Positions 1 to 8,168 are shown, numbered from the stretch's first letter. The stretch: 8,168 nt of DNA from Acidobacteriota bacterium (GCA_016201195.1 JACQDI010000881.1:1-8168); one strand, 5' to 3'. Notes: a model not told the origin generated them from the letters alone. Numbers and translations: made by a program.

Positions 1-1209
1 CAGGACGCCGAGCAGTGCATCCCGCCCTGGATCGGCGACGGCCTCGATCATCCCGACTTCCTTTACGCCGTGGCGCCCAAGCCCTACCTCATGCTCTCCG
101 CCATCCGCGATTTCTTCTCTATCACCGGCGCCCGCGAGACTTACGAAGAGGCCAAGCGCGTTTACGCGCTGCTGGGCGTGCCCGAAAAGCTAAGGATGGT
201 CGAGGCCGACGACGGCCACGGCTACAGCCTGCCCCGCCGCATGGCGGCGTACAACTGGTTCGGCCGCTGGCTCAAGGGCGCCGAAGACAACGAGCCCGAA
301 GCGCCGGTCGAGCCGGAAACGGAAGAGGCTCTTTGGGCCACCAACACCGGCCAGGTCGCCACCTCGCTCGGCGGCGAGACCGTTCACTCCCTGAATCTGA
401 AGCGCGTCGAACAGGCCAGGGCGATGCGGAAGTACTCGGCCGACGAGGTCCGGCGGCTGACCGGTTTCAAGCCTCCGGACCACCCCTTGAAGATCACCCC
501 CTACGGCCAGATCGCCCGCAACGGCTACCGCATCGAGAAGCTCACCTACGAAACCGAGCCCGGCATCCTGGTGCCGTCGCTGCTCTACGTGCCCGACTCG
601 CCGGCCGGCCCCAAGCCCGCGGTCATTTACGTGAACAGTCGCGGCAAGTCGGCCGGCAACAAGGAACTCGAACAACTGGCGCACGCCGGCTACGTGGCCC
701 TGGCCATCGACATTCGCGGAACCGGCGAGACGCGCTTCACGAGCGACGCCCAGGGCTCCGATTTCCCGCGCTTCTTCGGCGACTACAACAACGCCATGAA
801 AGCATTGCTGCTAGGTAAGACTCTGGCCGGAATGCGCGCCCAGGACATCGCGCGCGGCCTCGACCTGCTGGCGACCCGCCCGGAGGTTGACCGCGACCGC
901 ATCTTGGGCTATGGCCGAGGCGGCGGCGCAGTCCCACTGCTGCACCTGGCCGCCCTCGATCCGCGCCTGAAGCGCGTAGCCCTCGAAGAAATGCTCGTCT
1001 CCTACGAGGCGGTAGTCCGCGCCCGCATTCACCGCGACGTGTTCGAGAGCGTGGTCCCTGGCGCCCTCCGGTCCTACGATCTGCCCGACCTCGCCGCGGC
1101 CGCAGCCCCACGCCGGGTCACCATCGTCAGCTCCATCGACCCGTTGGGACATCCCCTCCCCGGCGGCGGGCGCAAGGCCGGTCAAGGCCTCGACGCTATA
1201 CTGAAGTAA
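1..1209 (+). CDS. Tandem alpha/beta-hydrolase (acetylxylan esterase-like), 5'-truncated
   Basis: The reading frame is open from the first base, so the gene starts upstream; 402 residues are visible. Residues 1 to about 95 look like the C-terminal end of one alpha/beta-hydrolase domain: a segment typical of the late strands (APKPYLML, DFFSITGA) leads to DDGHGYS, whose His (codon 217-219) is placed like a catalytic triad His. From about residue 150 a second hydrolase-like domain follows (KPAVIYVNSRGK, GYVALAIDIRGTGET, then GYGRGGGA at 907-930). In that nucleophile elbow the usual G-x-S-x-G Ser is Gly (codon 913-915), so the second domain looks inactive as a serine esterase. Proteins of this build are often annotated as acetylxylan esterases or dienelactone-hydrolase relatives; the substrate cannot be told. 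The stop codon overlaps the pheA start (TAATG), suggesting translational coupling. The signal peptide and first nucleophile are outside the window. Confidence 0.75.
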   Translation, partial: QDAEQCIPPWIGDGLDHPDFLYAVAPKPYLMLSAIRDFFSITGARETYEEAKRVYALLGVPEKLRMVEADDGHGYSLPRRMAAYNWFGRWLKGAEDNEPEAPVEPETEEALWATNTGQVATSLGGETVHSLNLKRVEQARAMRKYSADEVRRLTGFKPPDHPLKITPYGQIARNGYRIEKLTYETEPGILVPSLLYVPDSPAGPKPAVIYVNSRGKSAGNKELEQLAHAGYVALAIDIRGTGETRFTSDAQGSDFPRFFGDYNNAMKALLLGKTLAGMRAQDIARGLDLLATRPEVDRDRILGYGRGGGAVPLLHLAALDPRLKRVALEEMLVSYEAVVRARIHRDVFESVVPGALRSYDLPDLAAAAAPRRVTIVSSIDPLGHPLPGGGRKAGQGLDAILK

Positions 1210-2039
1210 TGCCACGGCGCAAACGGGTTGCTTTCCAGGGAGAGCGGGGCGCGTTCAGCGAGGAAGCCGCGCGCCGGCTGCTCGGCGACGGCCTCGATCT
1301 GGAACCCCGCCAGCGCTTCCAGGAGGTCTTCCGTGCCCTCGCCGGGGGGGACGTGGATTACGCCGTCATCCCTATCGAAAACACCCTGCACGGCTCGGTC
1401 CACGAAAACTACGACCACCTGCTGCATTTCAAGCTGCCCATCATCGGCGAGACGCAGGTGCGCATCGTGCACAACCTCATCGTCCGGCCCGGCGTGCGCT
1501 TCCGCGACGTGCGCCGCGTCTATTCGCACCCCGTGGCGCTCACTCAGTGCCTGCGCTTCTTCGAGAAAAACCCGCAACTCCGAAGCGAGAGCTACTACGA
1601 CACGGCGGGCAGCGTGAAGATGCTGATGGAGCAAGCGCCGGAAGGCGGCGCCGCCATCGCTTCGGTCGCTGCCGCTGAGTACTACAAGGCTCACATCCTG
1701 AAGCGGTCGATCGAGGACGACCGGAGCAACTTCACCCGCTTCTTCCTGCTCGCCCGCCAGGCGCGGCGCGGGCGCTCCGGCGGCAGCCTCAAAACTTCCA
1801 TTGTTTTCACCACTCGCAACATCCCCGGCGCGCTGTTCCGGTGCCTGGCCACCTTCGCGCTGCGCGACATCAACCTGATCAAGATCGAGTCCCGGCCCTT
1901 GCGCGGCAAACCCTGGGAGTACCTGTTCTACCTCGACTTCCTGGGCGCGCCCCACGAGGAACGCTGCCGCCACGCCCTGGCCCACTTGGCCGAGCTGGCC
2001 GATTTGCTCCAGGTCCTGGGATGCTACCGCCAGGTGTAG
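1209..2039 (+). CDS. pheA: Prephenate dehydratase with C-terminal ACT domain
   Basis: A 276-residue stand-alone prephenate dehydratase, the usual size. It converts prephenate to phenylpyruvate in cytosolic phenylalanine synthesis. The catalytic domain opens with VAFQGERGAFSEEA and continues with DYAVIPIENTLHGSV, YSHPVALTQC and the family signature NFTRFFLL, in which Thr176-Arg177-Phe178 match the TRF active-site motif. The ACT domain (about residues 195-276) carries GALF (207-210) and ESRP (227-230), the two motifs that bind phenylalanine in feedback-inhibited enzymes, so allosteric control by Phe is likely. No chorismate mutase domain is attached, unlike the enterobacterial fusion. The ATG overlaps the upstream TAA by one base and has only a weak purine stretch before it, so it is probably translated by coupling to the hydrolase gene. 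A perfect hairpin begins at its stop codon. Confidence 0.95.
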   Translation: MPRRKRVAFQGERGAFSEEAARRLLGDGLDLEPRQRFQEVFRALAGGDVDYAVIPIENTLHGSVHENYDHLLHFKLPIIGETQVRIVHNLIVRPGVRFRDVRRVYSHPVALTQCLRFFEKNPQLRSESYYDTAGSVKMLMEQAPEGGAAIASVAAAEYYKAHILKRSIEDDRSNFTRFFLLARQARRGRSGGSLKTSIVFTTRNIPGALFRCLATFALRDINLIKIESRPLRGKPWEYLFYLDFLGAPHEERCRHALAHLAELADLLQVLGCYRQV

Positions 2040-2059
2040 GGCAAGCCTCTGGCTTGCCC
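2039..2059 (+). terminator. Perfect 9-bp hairpin at the pheA stop codon
   Basis: The arms GGGCAAGCC (2039-2047) and GGCTTGCCC (2051-2059) are perfect inverted repeats around a TCT loop. The first G is the last base of the pheA TAG. No T-run follows, so this is not a standard intrinsic terminator; it could stabilise the mRNA 3' end, cause weak termination, or be part of a dispersed repeat. The hairpin is seen directly; its role is inferred. Confidence 0.5.
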
Positions 2060-2060
2060 T

Positions 2061-2140
2061 GGATCGTGGAACGTAGATCGTGGATCGTAGAATGTGGCCG
2101 CCACCCGGGCCCACGATCCACAACCCACGATCCACGATCC
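2061..2140. repeat. Inverted array of 7-bp repeats between pheA and lon
   Basis: The left arm reads as five consecutive heptads from 2062 to 2096: GATCGTG, GAACGTA, GATCGTG, GATCGTA, GAATGTG. The right arm, 2112-2139, is four heptads of the opposite sense: CACGATC, CACAACC, CACGATC, CACGATC. Taken as arms of 30 bp (2061-2090 against the reverse complement of 2111-2140) they agree at 25 of 30 positions around a 20-bp GC-rich centre, so the block can fold into one long imperfect hairpin. It ends 17 bp before the lon ATG. Short-period heptamer repeats of this kind occur as dispersed intergenic elements in some bacteria. Whether this one is a mobile repeat, a regulatory hairpin or a protein-binding site cannot be decided here. 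Confidence 0.8.
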
Positions 2141-2157
2141 GGCAGTACACTAGTACT

Positions 2158-4566
<2,409 letters not shown>

Positions 4567-4571
4567 CGCAG

Positions 4572-4584
4572 CCAAAGACGCAAG
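4572..4584 (+). repeat. Remnant of the 9-bp CCAAGG-type repeat on the lon side of the intron
   Basis: CCAAAGACG followed by CAAG resembles the 9-bp units at 6632-6654 on the other side of the intron (CCAAGGGCG, CCAAGGTCG), with one base missing at the unit junction. It lies just after the lon stop codon. I read it as the left remnant of a short repeat tract that the intron entered. The match is short, so confidence is modest. Confidence 0.4.
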
Positions 4585-4605
4585 TCCTGTCTCACGGTAG
4601 AGTAG

Positions 4606-4651
4606 GAGAGAGGGCGACACCGATTAGGGTGCGACCCACTCTCCCCTCCTC
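4606..4651 (-). ncRNA. Group II intron domain VI
   Basis: Read on the minus strand after domain V, GGGGAGAG can pair over 8 bp, including one G-U, with CTCTCTCC near the 3' end. The inner arm CACC/GGTG closes a loop CTAATC. The A at 4603, seven bases from the 3' end, is where the branch-point adenosine is expected. This was folded by eye only. Confidence 0.65.
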
Positions 4652-4684
4652 GAACCGGACGTGCAGATTTCCCGCATCCGGCTC
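4652..4684 (-). ncRNA. Group II intron domain V (catalytic core)
   Basis: On the minus strand GAGCCGGA (4684-4677) pairs with TCCGGTTC (4659-4652) and carries the AGC catalytic triad at its base, followed by an upper stem TGCGG/CTGCA capped by a GAAA-type loop. This is the 33-34 nt domain V pattern of bacterial group II introns. The loop seems to hold one extra U compared with a plain GNRA tetraloop. The core looks intact, although the encoded protein does not. Confidence 0.85.
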
Positions 4685-5523
4685 TCCTGTAAGCTCTCGC
4701 CGCAGGCATGCGCAGGCAGTTGCGCGGCTGTGTCCCCCAATCGAACGAGCCCGAACTTCTCGAGCTGCTGATAACAGGTCACTCCTTTCGGCGGACGAAA
4801 GGGCCGCTGGCTGCGCCGTCTCAGGTGTTGCCTGAGACGGTCGCGAACGTACGAGTTGATCCTCCCGAACGCCACCCGCGGGTACCCGAACGAAAAGTAG
4901 TTCCCCCAGCCTTTCAAGTGCCGGTTCAGCTCCTGCACTAGCTGCGGTAGCGGCTTGAAGCACTGCCGATGGTCGGTCCTCTCGTGCAGCTTCTGCCGCT
5001 CCCTCCGCAGGGCCTTCTTCGACGGACTCACGTTCAGATACCGCCACCGGCGTCCTTGCAGATCGTCGTAGTAGCGGAACGTGAAGCCCAGAAAGTCCAG
5101 GCTCGCTCCCTCTTCCTTCAAGTTCACCACCCGAGTCTTGTCCCGATTGATCTCCAGCCCTAACCAGGTCTCTAACTGCGACTCGATGTACCCAGTCAGC
5201 CGGCTGCCTTGATAGCGCGCTAACACCACAAAGTCGTCGGCGTAGCGCACCAGCTTGGCCCCTGCCCACCGGCCGGCCCGCTTGGTCGATGAAACTTCCA
5301 GTCAAACCCATGCAGGTATAGGTTTGCCAGCAAAGGGGAAATCACTCCTCCTTGTGGCGTCCCTCGCCGCGAGCGGCTCCACTGCCCCGATCCGCCCTTG
5401 CTCCCGCCCGGCTCTACCACGGGGCTTTGCAGCCACCTCCGGATCAGTCGCAGCACCGATCGGTCCACCACCCGCATCCGCACACACGCCAGAAGCTTGT
5501 CCTGCGGAATCGAGTCCAAGTGC

Positions 5524-5543
5524 CCCTTTAGGTCCCTTTAGGT
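5524..5543. repeat. 10-bp tandem duplication inside the maturase ORF
   Basis: CCCTTTAGGT is present twice, back to back (5524-5533 and 5534-5543). Removing one copy restores the minus-strand reading ADLKGHLDSIPQDKLL, the expected RT3-region sequence, so the duplication is the frameshift between the first and second fragments. Confidence 0.85.
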
Positions 5544-6150
5544 CCGCGTCCTACACCGCCTGATACCCAGCCTTCAAATGGCTGCGTATCTCCTCCAGCG
5601 CCTGATGCGCCGAGCGCCCCGGTCGGAACCCATACGAACAGTCCAGGAAGTCCGCTTCAAAGATCGGCTCCAGGATCAACAGGGTCGCCATCTGCACTAC
5701 CCGGTCGCGTACCGTCGGGATTCCCAACGGCCTCCGCTTCCCATTCGCCTTCGGTATGTAGACGCGTCGTACCGCCTCCGGCCGGTAGGTCTTGGTGCGC
5801 AAGGCTTCCTCCACTTGCTCCAGAAACCTTTCCACGCCCCCTTCCGACGCCTCGATCTGTTGGATCGTGACGCCGTCGATCCCAGGCGCCCCTTGATTGT
5901 TTCGCACCTGGTCCCAGGCCGCCTTCAGCGTTTCACGCCGATAGATCTGGTTATACAACGTGTAAAACCGGAACTTCGGCTCCTGCTTGGCCTTCTGGCC
6001 CAGCTTCGGTCTCAGTATAGAGAGTTCCTCCGGCAGCACACGCTCCGAACCCCTTTCCCATCCCGGGGGTGGTGTACTTACCACCAACCCTCGCATGGGT
6101 GGTCCGCTCTTCGACGGCCCCGGTTGTCCCCTAGTAGGCTTCTTCGCCAA

Positions 6151-6629
6151 TCGGCTCTCCCTTCTTCTTACAAAAGCATGCTTCCAGCAAAGCCCCTTCG
6201 CTCCACGGGCATTACCCCGCTTCTTCGCTACTACGGGCCTTTCCGACTCCCGGCCTAGGCCGTACCCTGGTTATGTTTTCCCAGGCCACGTTGGTCCTGT
6301 CCCGCTTCCCCGCCCTGCCGGGTCTCCCAGGTCCCTCGACTGATCTGTCCCTGCGCGCTGCCCCCATCCACCCCGGAAAGCCCAGCGGCTGCTGGTACCC
6401 GTTGCTTCACCACTGGTCTCAGGCTTCACCATCTTGGGCAGGCTGGCCACTTTCACTTAGCGTCACGAGGCCGAATCGGGTTTGTTTCTCTGCGGCTCGC
6501 AGGTTTGCCGCACGAGGCTTCGCCAGCCGGATTGCTCCGACCCGCGCTCGCTTGGCTACATGTCTGAACGGGCAACTTACATGGTGGACTCCTTTCATTC
6601 CACAAGATCAGCCAGGTTTATCCTGGCAC
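6151..6629 (-). ncRNA. Group II intron 5' structured region (domains I-III)
   Basis: There is no gene in these roughly 480 bases. The minus strand reads as conserved group II domain I sequence, with many short self-complementary segments: CCAGG/CCTGG near the 5' end, TGCGGC/GCCGCA around 6490-6515, and GCCTAGGCC near 6250-6260. The putative EBS1 CCCAAG is complementary to 6433-6438. Plus-strand open frames here are incidental. Confidence 0.7.
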
Positions 6630-6631
6630 TC

Positions 6632-6654
6632 CCAAGGGCGCCAAGGTCGCCAAG
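6632..6654 (+). repeat. 9-bp tandem repeat at the 5' edge of the intron
   Basis: The units CCAAGGGCG (6632-6640), CCAAGGTCG (6641-6649) and CCAAG (6650-6654) give 2.6 copies of a 9-bp period directly after the DUF2061 stop codon. On the minus strand its last bases form the intron's likely IBS1. The related CCAAAGACG lies across the intron at 4572. Confidence 0.7.
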
Positions 6655-6657
6655 AAA

Positions 6658-6879
6658 CTAGATTTCGTACTCGGGGGGTTTGGGCTGGCCGTAGCGGATG
6701 CGGGCCCAGAGGCGCTCGTGCAGAAAGTAGCCGAATAGCTTGATGACGCCGTCGATGGCGCCGATCTGCATGGCGATCGAAATTTTCCCGGTCAGCGCCC
6801 AGGCGACCAGCGCGGTGATGATCCACGCACAGAGCCGGTAGCTCACGGTCTTGGCTACACTTCTGCGTTTGCTTTCCAT
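6658..6879 (-). CDS. DUF2061 small membrane protein
   Basis: A 73-residue protein starting at ATG 6879. It matches the DUF2061 pattern: a basic N-terminus with RRSVAKTVSYRL, a first membrane span about residues 17-30 (AWIITALVAWALTG), a second about 35-52 (IAMQIGAIDGVIKLFGYF), and the family-typical tail YFLHERLWARIRYG. It should sit in the inner membrane with two helices; the function of the family is unknown. The start is preferred to longer in-frame extensions because the family begins at about this point and the extension would overlap the divergent enolase-family gene. TGGGATAAT lies upstream on the minus strand (6900-6892), resembling an extended -10 promoter. Transcription would run through the 9-bp repeat into the group II intron, placing the intron in this gene's 3' untranslated region. 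Confidence 0.88.
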   Translation of the reverse strand: MESKRRSVAKTVSYRLCAWIITALVAWALTGKISIAMQIGAIDGVIKLFGYFLHERLWARIRYGQPKPPEYEI

Positions 6880-6918
6880 GCGGAATGTCTCATTATCCCA
6901 TGCTATGATGGCCGCGCT
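6880..6918. promoter_or_regulatory. 39-bp divergent promoter region with back-to-back -10-like boxes
   Basis: On the minus strand TGGGATAAT (6900-6892) is an extended -10-like sequence for DUF2061. On the plus strand TATGAT (6904-6909) is -10-like for the enolase-family gene. Each lies about 9-12 bases from its start codon, so the 5' leaders would be very short. No convincing -35 box or Shine-Dalgarno sequence is seen on either side. Only the hexamer matches are seen; promoter activity is inferred. Confidence 0.35.
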
Positions 6919-8043
6919 ATGTCTCCGGTTTCCGTAACTCAAAAACGCGCCCGCCTGCTGGCGGCCCTGCGGGCGCAGGCTTCGCCGCCGGGCCGAGCCA
7001 ACAACTCGCCCGCGATCACCGACCTGGCCGTCCACGCGGTGCGCGAGCCGGTGAGCCGTTTGGAATACGTGCTGGCGGTGGTTTCGACCGATGCGGGGAT
7101 CACCGGCGTGGGCGAGGCAGCCGCCGTGCCCGACGCATCCACGGCAGCGGCCGGGCTTCTCGAGCAGAAGAAGTCGCTGGTGGGGCGCAGCGCCACCGCG
7201 GTCGAAGCGCTCCAGGCCACGGCCGGGCGGGCGGCCATCAACATGGCCCTGCTCGACATCACCGGCAAGCTGGCCAAGGCGCCTATCTACGAGGTGCTGG
7301 GGGGCCCCACGCGGTTCAAGGCGCGGGCGGCGACGGCGATCCAGGGTGATTCGATCGACGCGGCTCGGGCGGCCGGATTTCGCGCGATCTTCGTTCCGCT
7401 CGCGCCGCCCGCGTTTCGTAACCAGGGCCAAGCCTTCGTCCGCGGCACGCGCCGGAGGATCGACCGGCTGCGGGCGGCCGGCGGCGACGAGATCGACTTC
7501 GTCCTCGACTGCAACGGGGCGCTGACGCCGGGGGACGCGCAGATGCTCGCCCACGAGCTCGAGTCGTTTCATCTGCTATGGCTCGACGAGCCCTGCTCGC
7601 CGCTCAACCTGAACGCGGTGGCGCGAATCGCCGGCGAGTCGGTGACGCCGATTGGGCTGGGCCGCCGCGCCACGCGCAACAGCCAGTTTCAGGACCTGCT
7701 GCGGCTGGACGCGGTCGACATCCTGCGGCCCAACATGGGTCTGCTCGGTATTACCCAGATCCGAAAAGCGGCAGCGCTGGCCGAGGCGTATTACGTGGCC
7801 GTGGCCCCGTATCACCGCGGTGGGCCGGTGGCCTCCGCCGCCTGTTTGCAGCTCGCCGCCTCCATCCCCAACTTCTTCCTGCAGGAGGTTCCCTTCCCGG
7901 CCTCCGAGCAAGACCGGCGGATGCGCGCCGAGCTGATATCGCCGGCCATCGAATCGCCGCGCGACGGCTTCCTGCCGCTGCCCACCGGCCCGGGACTGGG
8001 CATCACCCTGAACCTGGACGCGGTCCGGAAATATCGAATATGA
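6919..8043 (+). CDS. Enolase-superfamily (mandelate racemase/muconate lactonizing-like) protein with degenerate active site
   Basis: A 374-residue protein with the enolase-superfamily layout. The N-terminal capping domain (ITDLAVHAVREP, GITGVGEAAAVPD) follows a 30-residue lead. A TIM-barrel follows, aligning by eye with E. coli galactonate dehydratase DgoD along its length. The family metal ligands Asp197 (DCN) and Glu224 (DEP) are present. The third ligand Glu of the GER motif is Arg249 (GLGRR), the Lys region of the second strand is FVP (158-160), the Asp of the Asp-His dyad is Asn272 (RPN) and the His is Tyr298 (APY). Glu323 near the end (LQE) is kept. A normal Mg-dependent dehydratase or racemase reaction is therefore doubtful; it may be a pseudoenzyme or have a changed chemistry. 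ATG 6919 is the only plausible start in frame. It overlaps the next gene by ATGA, implying a shared transcript and coupled translation. Confidence 0.85.
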   Translation: MSPVSVTQKRARLLAALRAQASPPGRANNSPAITDLAVHAVREPVSRLEYVLAVVSTDAGITGVGEAAAVPDASTAAAGLLEQKKSLVGRSATAVEALQATAGRAAINMALLDITGKLAKAPIYEVLGGPTRFKARAATAIQGDSIDAARAAGFRAIFVPLAPPAFRNQGQAFVRGTRRRIDRLRAAGGDEIDFVLDCNGALTPGDAQMLAHELESFHLLWLDEPCSPLNLNAVARIAGESVTPIGLGRRATRNSQFQDLLRLDAVDILRPNMGLLGITQIRKAAALAEAYYVAVAPYHRGGPVASAACLQLAASIPNFFLQEVPFPASEQDRRMRAELISPAIESPRDGFLPLPTGPGLGITLNLDAVRKYRI

Positions 8044-8168
8044 ACAGACGACAATTCTTGACTGGATTCTCTGCCGCCGCGGCGGGCCCTCAAATTCTCA
8101 AATCCTCAAATTCTCAAATCTGCCCCTGCACCCCGATGCTCGCTGCTGCGCAAAGCGCGGGCAGCAGC
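8040..8168 (+). CDS. N-terminus of a Tat-signal protein, 3'-truncated
   Basis: The ATG at 8040 overlaps the stop of the enolase-family gene (ATGA), and 43 codons are open to the window edge. The protein begins MNRRQFLTGFSAAAAG: a twin-arginine motif RRQFL at residues 3-7 followed by a hydrophobic Ala-rich stretch, as in Tat-exported proteins. The mature protein is outside the window, so its function is unknown. Coupling to the enolase-like gene suggests a shared pathway. The codons after the Ala run are made of an 8-bp repeat that places Lys, Ser, Asn and Gln where more hydrophobic residues would be expected. Confidence 0.75.
   Translation, partial: MNRRQFLTGFSAAAAGPQILKSSNSQICPCTPMLAAAQSAGSS
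8088..8119 (+). repeat. Perfect 16-bp x 2 (8-bp x 4) repeat in the Tat signal region
   Basis: CCTCAAAT and TCTCAAAT alternate twice (8088-8095, 8096-8103, 8104-8111, 8112-8119), so a 16-bp unit is perfectly duplicated. It is AT-rich against a GC-rich surround. With the following C it is 33 bp, 11 codons, so as an insertion it would keep the reading frame. Confidence 0.9.

Larger units (their letters stand above)
4624..6150 (-). pseudogene. Group II intron reverse transcriptase/maturase, broken into three frames
   Basis: Three minus-strand fragments join into one LtrA-type protein. The first (6150-5551) has the RT0-RT2 regions: YNQIYRRETLKAAWDQVRNNQ, VYIPKANGKRRPLGIPTVRDR and SYGFRPGRSAHQAL. 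The second (5519-5220) has GTPQGGVISPLLANLYLH. The third (5250-4624) has the RT active site RYADDFVVLAR (codons at 5233-5244), DFLGFTFRYY, and a maturase (X) domain GWGNYFSF to LEKFGLVRL. No HNH endonuclease is seen. Lesions: an amber TAG at 5551-5553 where Tyr is expected, a 10-bp tandem duplication at 5524-5543, and a missing C near 5270. The start is probably TTG 6150, with AAGGGAG (6157-6163) six bases ahead. The tail runs on through domain V, so the last 20 or so residues may not be meaningful. Intact, it would splice and mobilise the intron; as read it cannot make a full protein. Confidence 0.85.
4597..6629 (-). mobile_element. Group II intron, full length, with degenerate maturase ORF
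   Basis: On the minus strand the element begins with GTGCC (from 6629), near the group II 5' consensus GUGYG, and ends with CCTACTCTAC (to 4597), a typical 3' end with an A seven bases from the terminus (4603) as the likely branch point. Between them are a GC-rich structured 5' region of about 480 nt (domains I-III), a reverse transcriptase/maturase ORF in domain IV, and domains V and VI. The total is 2033 nt. The 5' flank carries CUUGGG (complement of 6631-6636), which can pair with CCCAAG in domain I (complement of 6433-6438) as IBS1/EBS1; this leaves one base (6630) before the GTG, so the 5' end is uncertain by about one base. No target-site duplication is seen, as expected for retrohoming. 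It is co-oriented with DUF2061 and convergent with lon, so it avoids both coding regions. The type is probably IIB, but I cannot assign the ORF class. Confidence 0.88.

Noticed and set aside
2080..2157. 26-codon in-frame N-terminal extension of lon from a GTG
   Set aside because: It is made of the heptad repeats and intergenic hairpin sequence; Lon family N-termini fit ATG 2158.
4567..4596. Possible intrinsic terminator after lon
   Set aside because: No stem followed by a T-run is present in the 30 bases between the lon stop and the intron end.
5578..6258. Plus-strand open frame across the intron maturase
   Set aside because: It is antisense to recognisable reverse transcriptase sequence and to intron domain I.
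4597..6629. Retron or diversity-generating retroelement instead of a group II intron
   Set aside because: The maturase X domain, domain V, domain VI and the GTGCC...CTAC ends all point to a group II intron; no template/variable repeat pair or msr/msd-like structure was seen.
6880..7572. Longer minus-strand frame extending DUF2061 upstream to 304 codons
   Set aside because: The extension is antisense to the enolase-family gene and looks like low-complexity Arg/Gly sequence; DUF2061 proteins are short and begin near ATG 6879.
8142..8168. Inverted repeat GCTGCTGC / GCAGCAGC at the window edge
   Set aside because: It lies in Ala/Ser-rich coding sequence of the Tat gene where GCN and AGC codons readily create such symmetry, and the context is cut off.

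Overview
This is a GC-rich, gene-dense bacterial window. The best guess is Acidobacteriota (Bryobacterales/Solibacter-like). That rests on style rather than a marker gene: tandem alpha/beta-hydrolase esterase-like proteins, enolase-superfamily genes beside Tat-signal genes, DUF2061, and short 7-9 bp intergenic repeats. No rRNA, tRNA, CRISPR array or phage gene is visible.

Left part (1-4566, + strand): the 3' end of a two-domain alpha/beta hydrolase overlaps by one base (TAATG) a complete prephenate dehydratase gene (pheA). About 118 bp follow, holding a perfect hairpin and a striking inverted array of 7-bp repeats. Next is a complete lon gene encoding an ATP-dependent protease with all catalytic motifs intact. 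pheA supplies phenylalanine precursors and Lon does protein quality control, so the two share a strand but no obvious pathway.

Middle part (about 4597-6629, - strand): a full-length group II intron lies between the convergent genes lon and DUF2061. Its 5' end, domain V, domain VI and branch-point region can all be recognised. Its reverse transcriptase/maturase ORF is broken by three separable lesions: an amber codon, a 10-bp tandem duplication and a one-base deletion. The intron sits inside a 9-bp repeat tract whose remnants remain on both sides.

Right part (6658-8168): a small DUF2061 membrane protein gene (- strand) is divergent, with only 39 bp between start codons, from an enolase-superfamily gene (+ strand). 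That protein keeps the fold motifs but has lost several metal-binding and catalytic residues. It overlaps by ATGA the start of a Tat-exported protein that runs off the window; its signal-peptide region contains a perfect 16-bp x 2 repeat.

I do not see a clear new defence or mobile system. The points most worth a second look are the degenerate enolase-like protein, the heptad-repeat hairpin before lon, and the decayed intron ORF beside an apparently sound ribozyme core.
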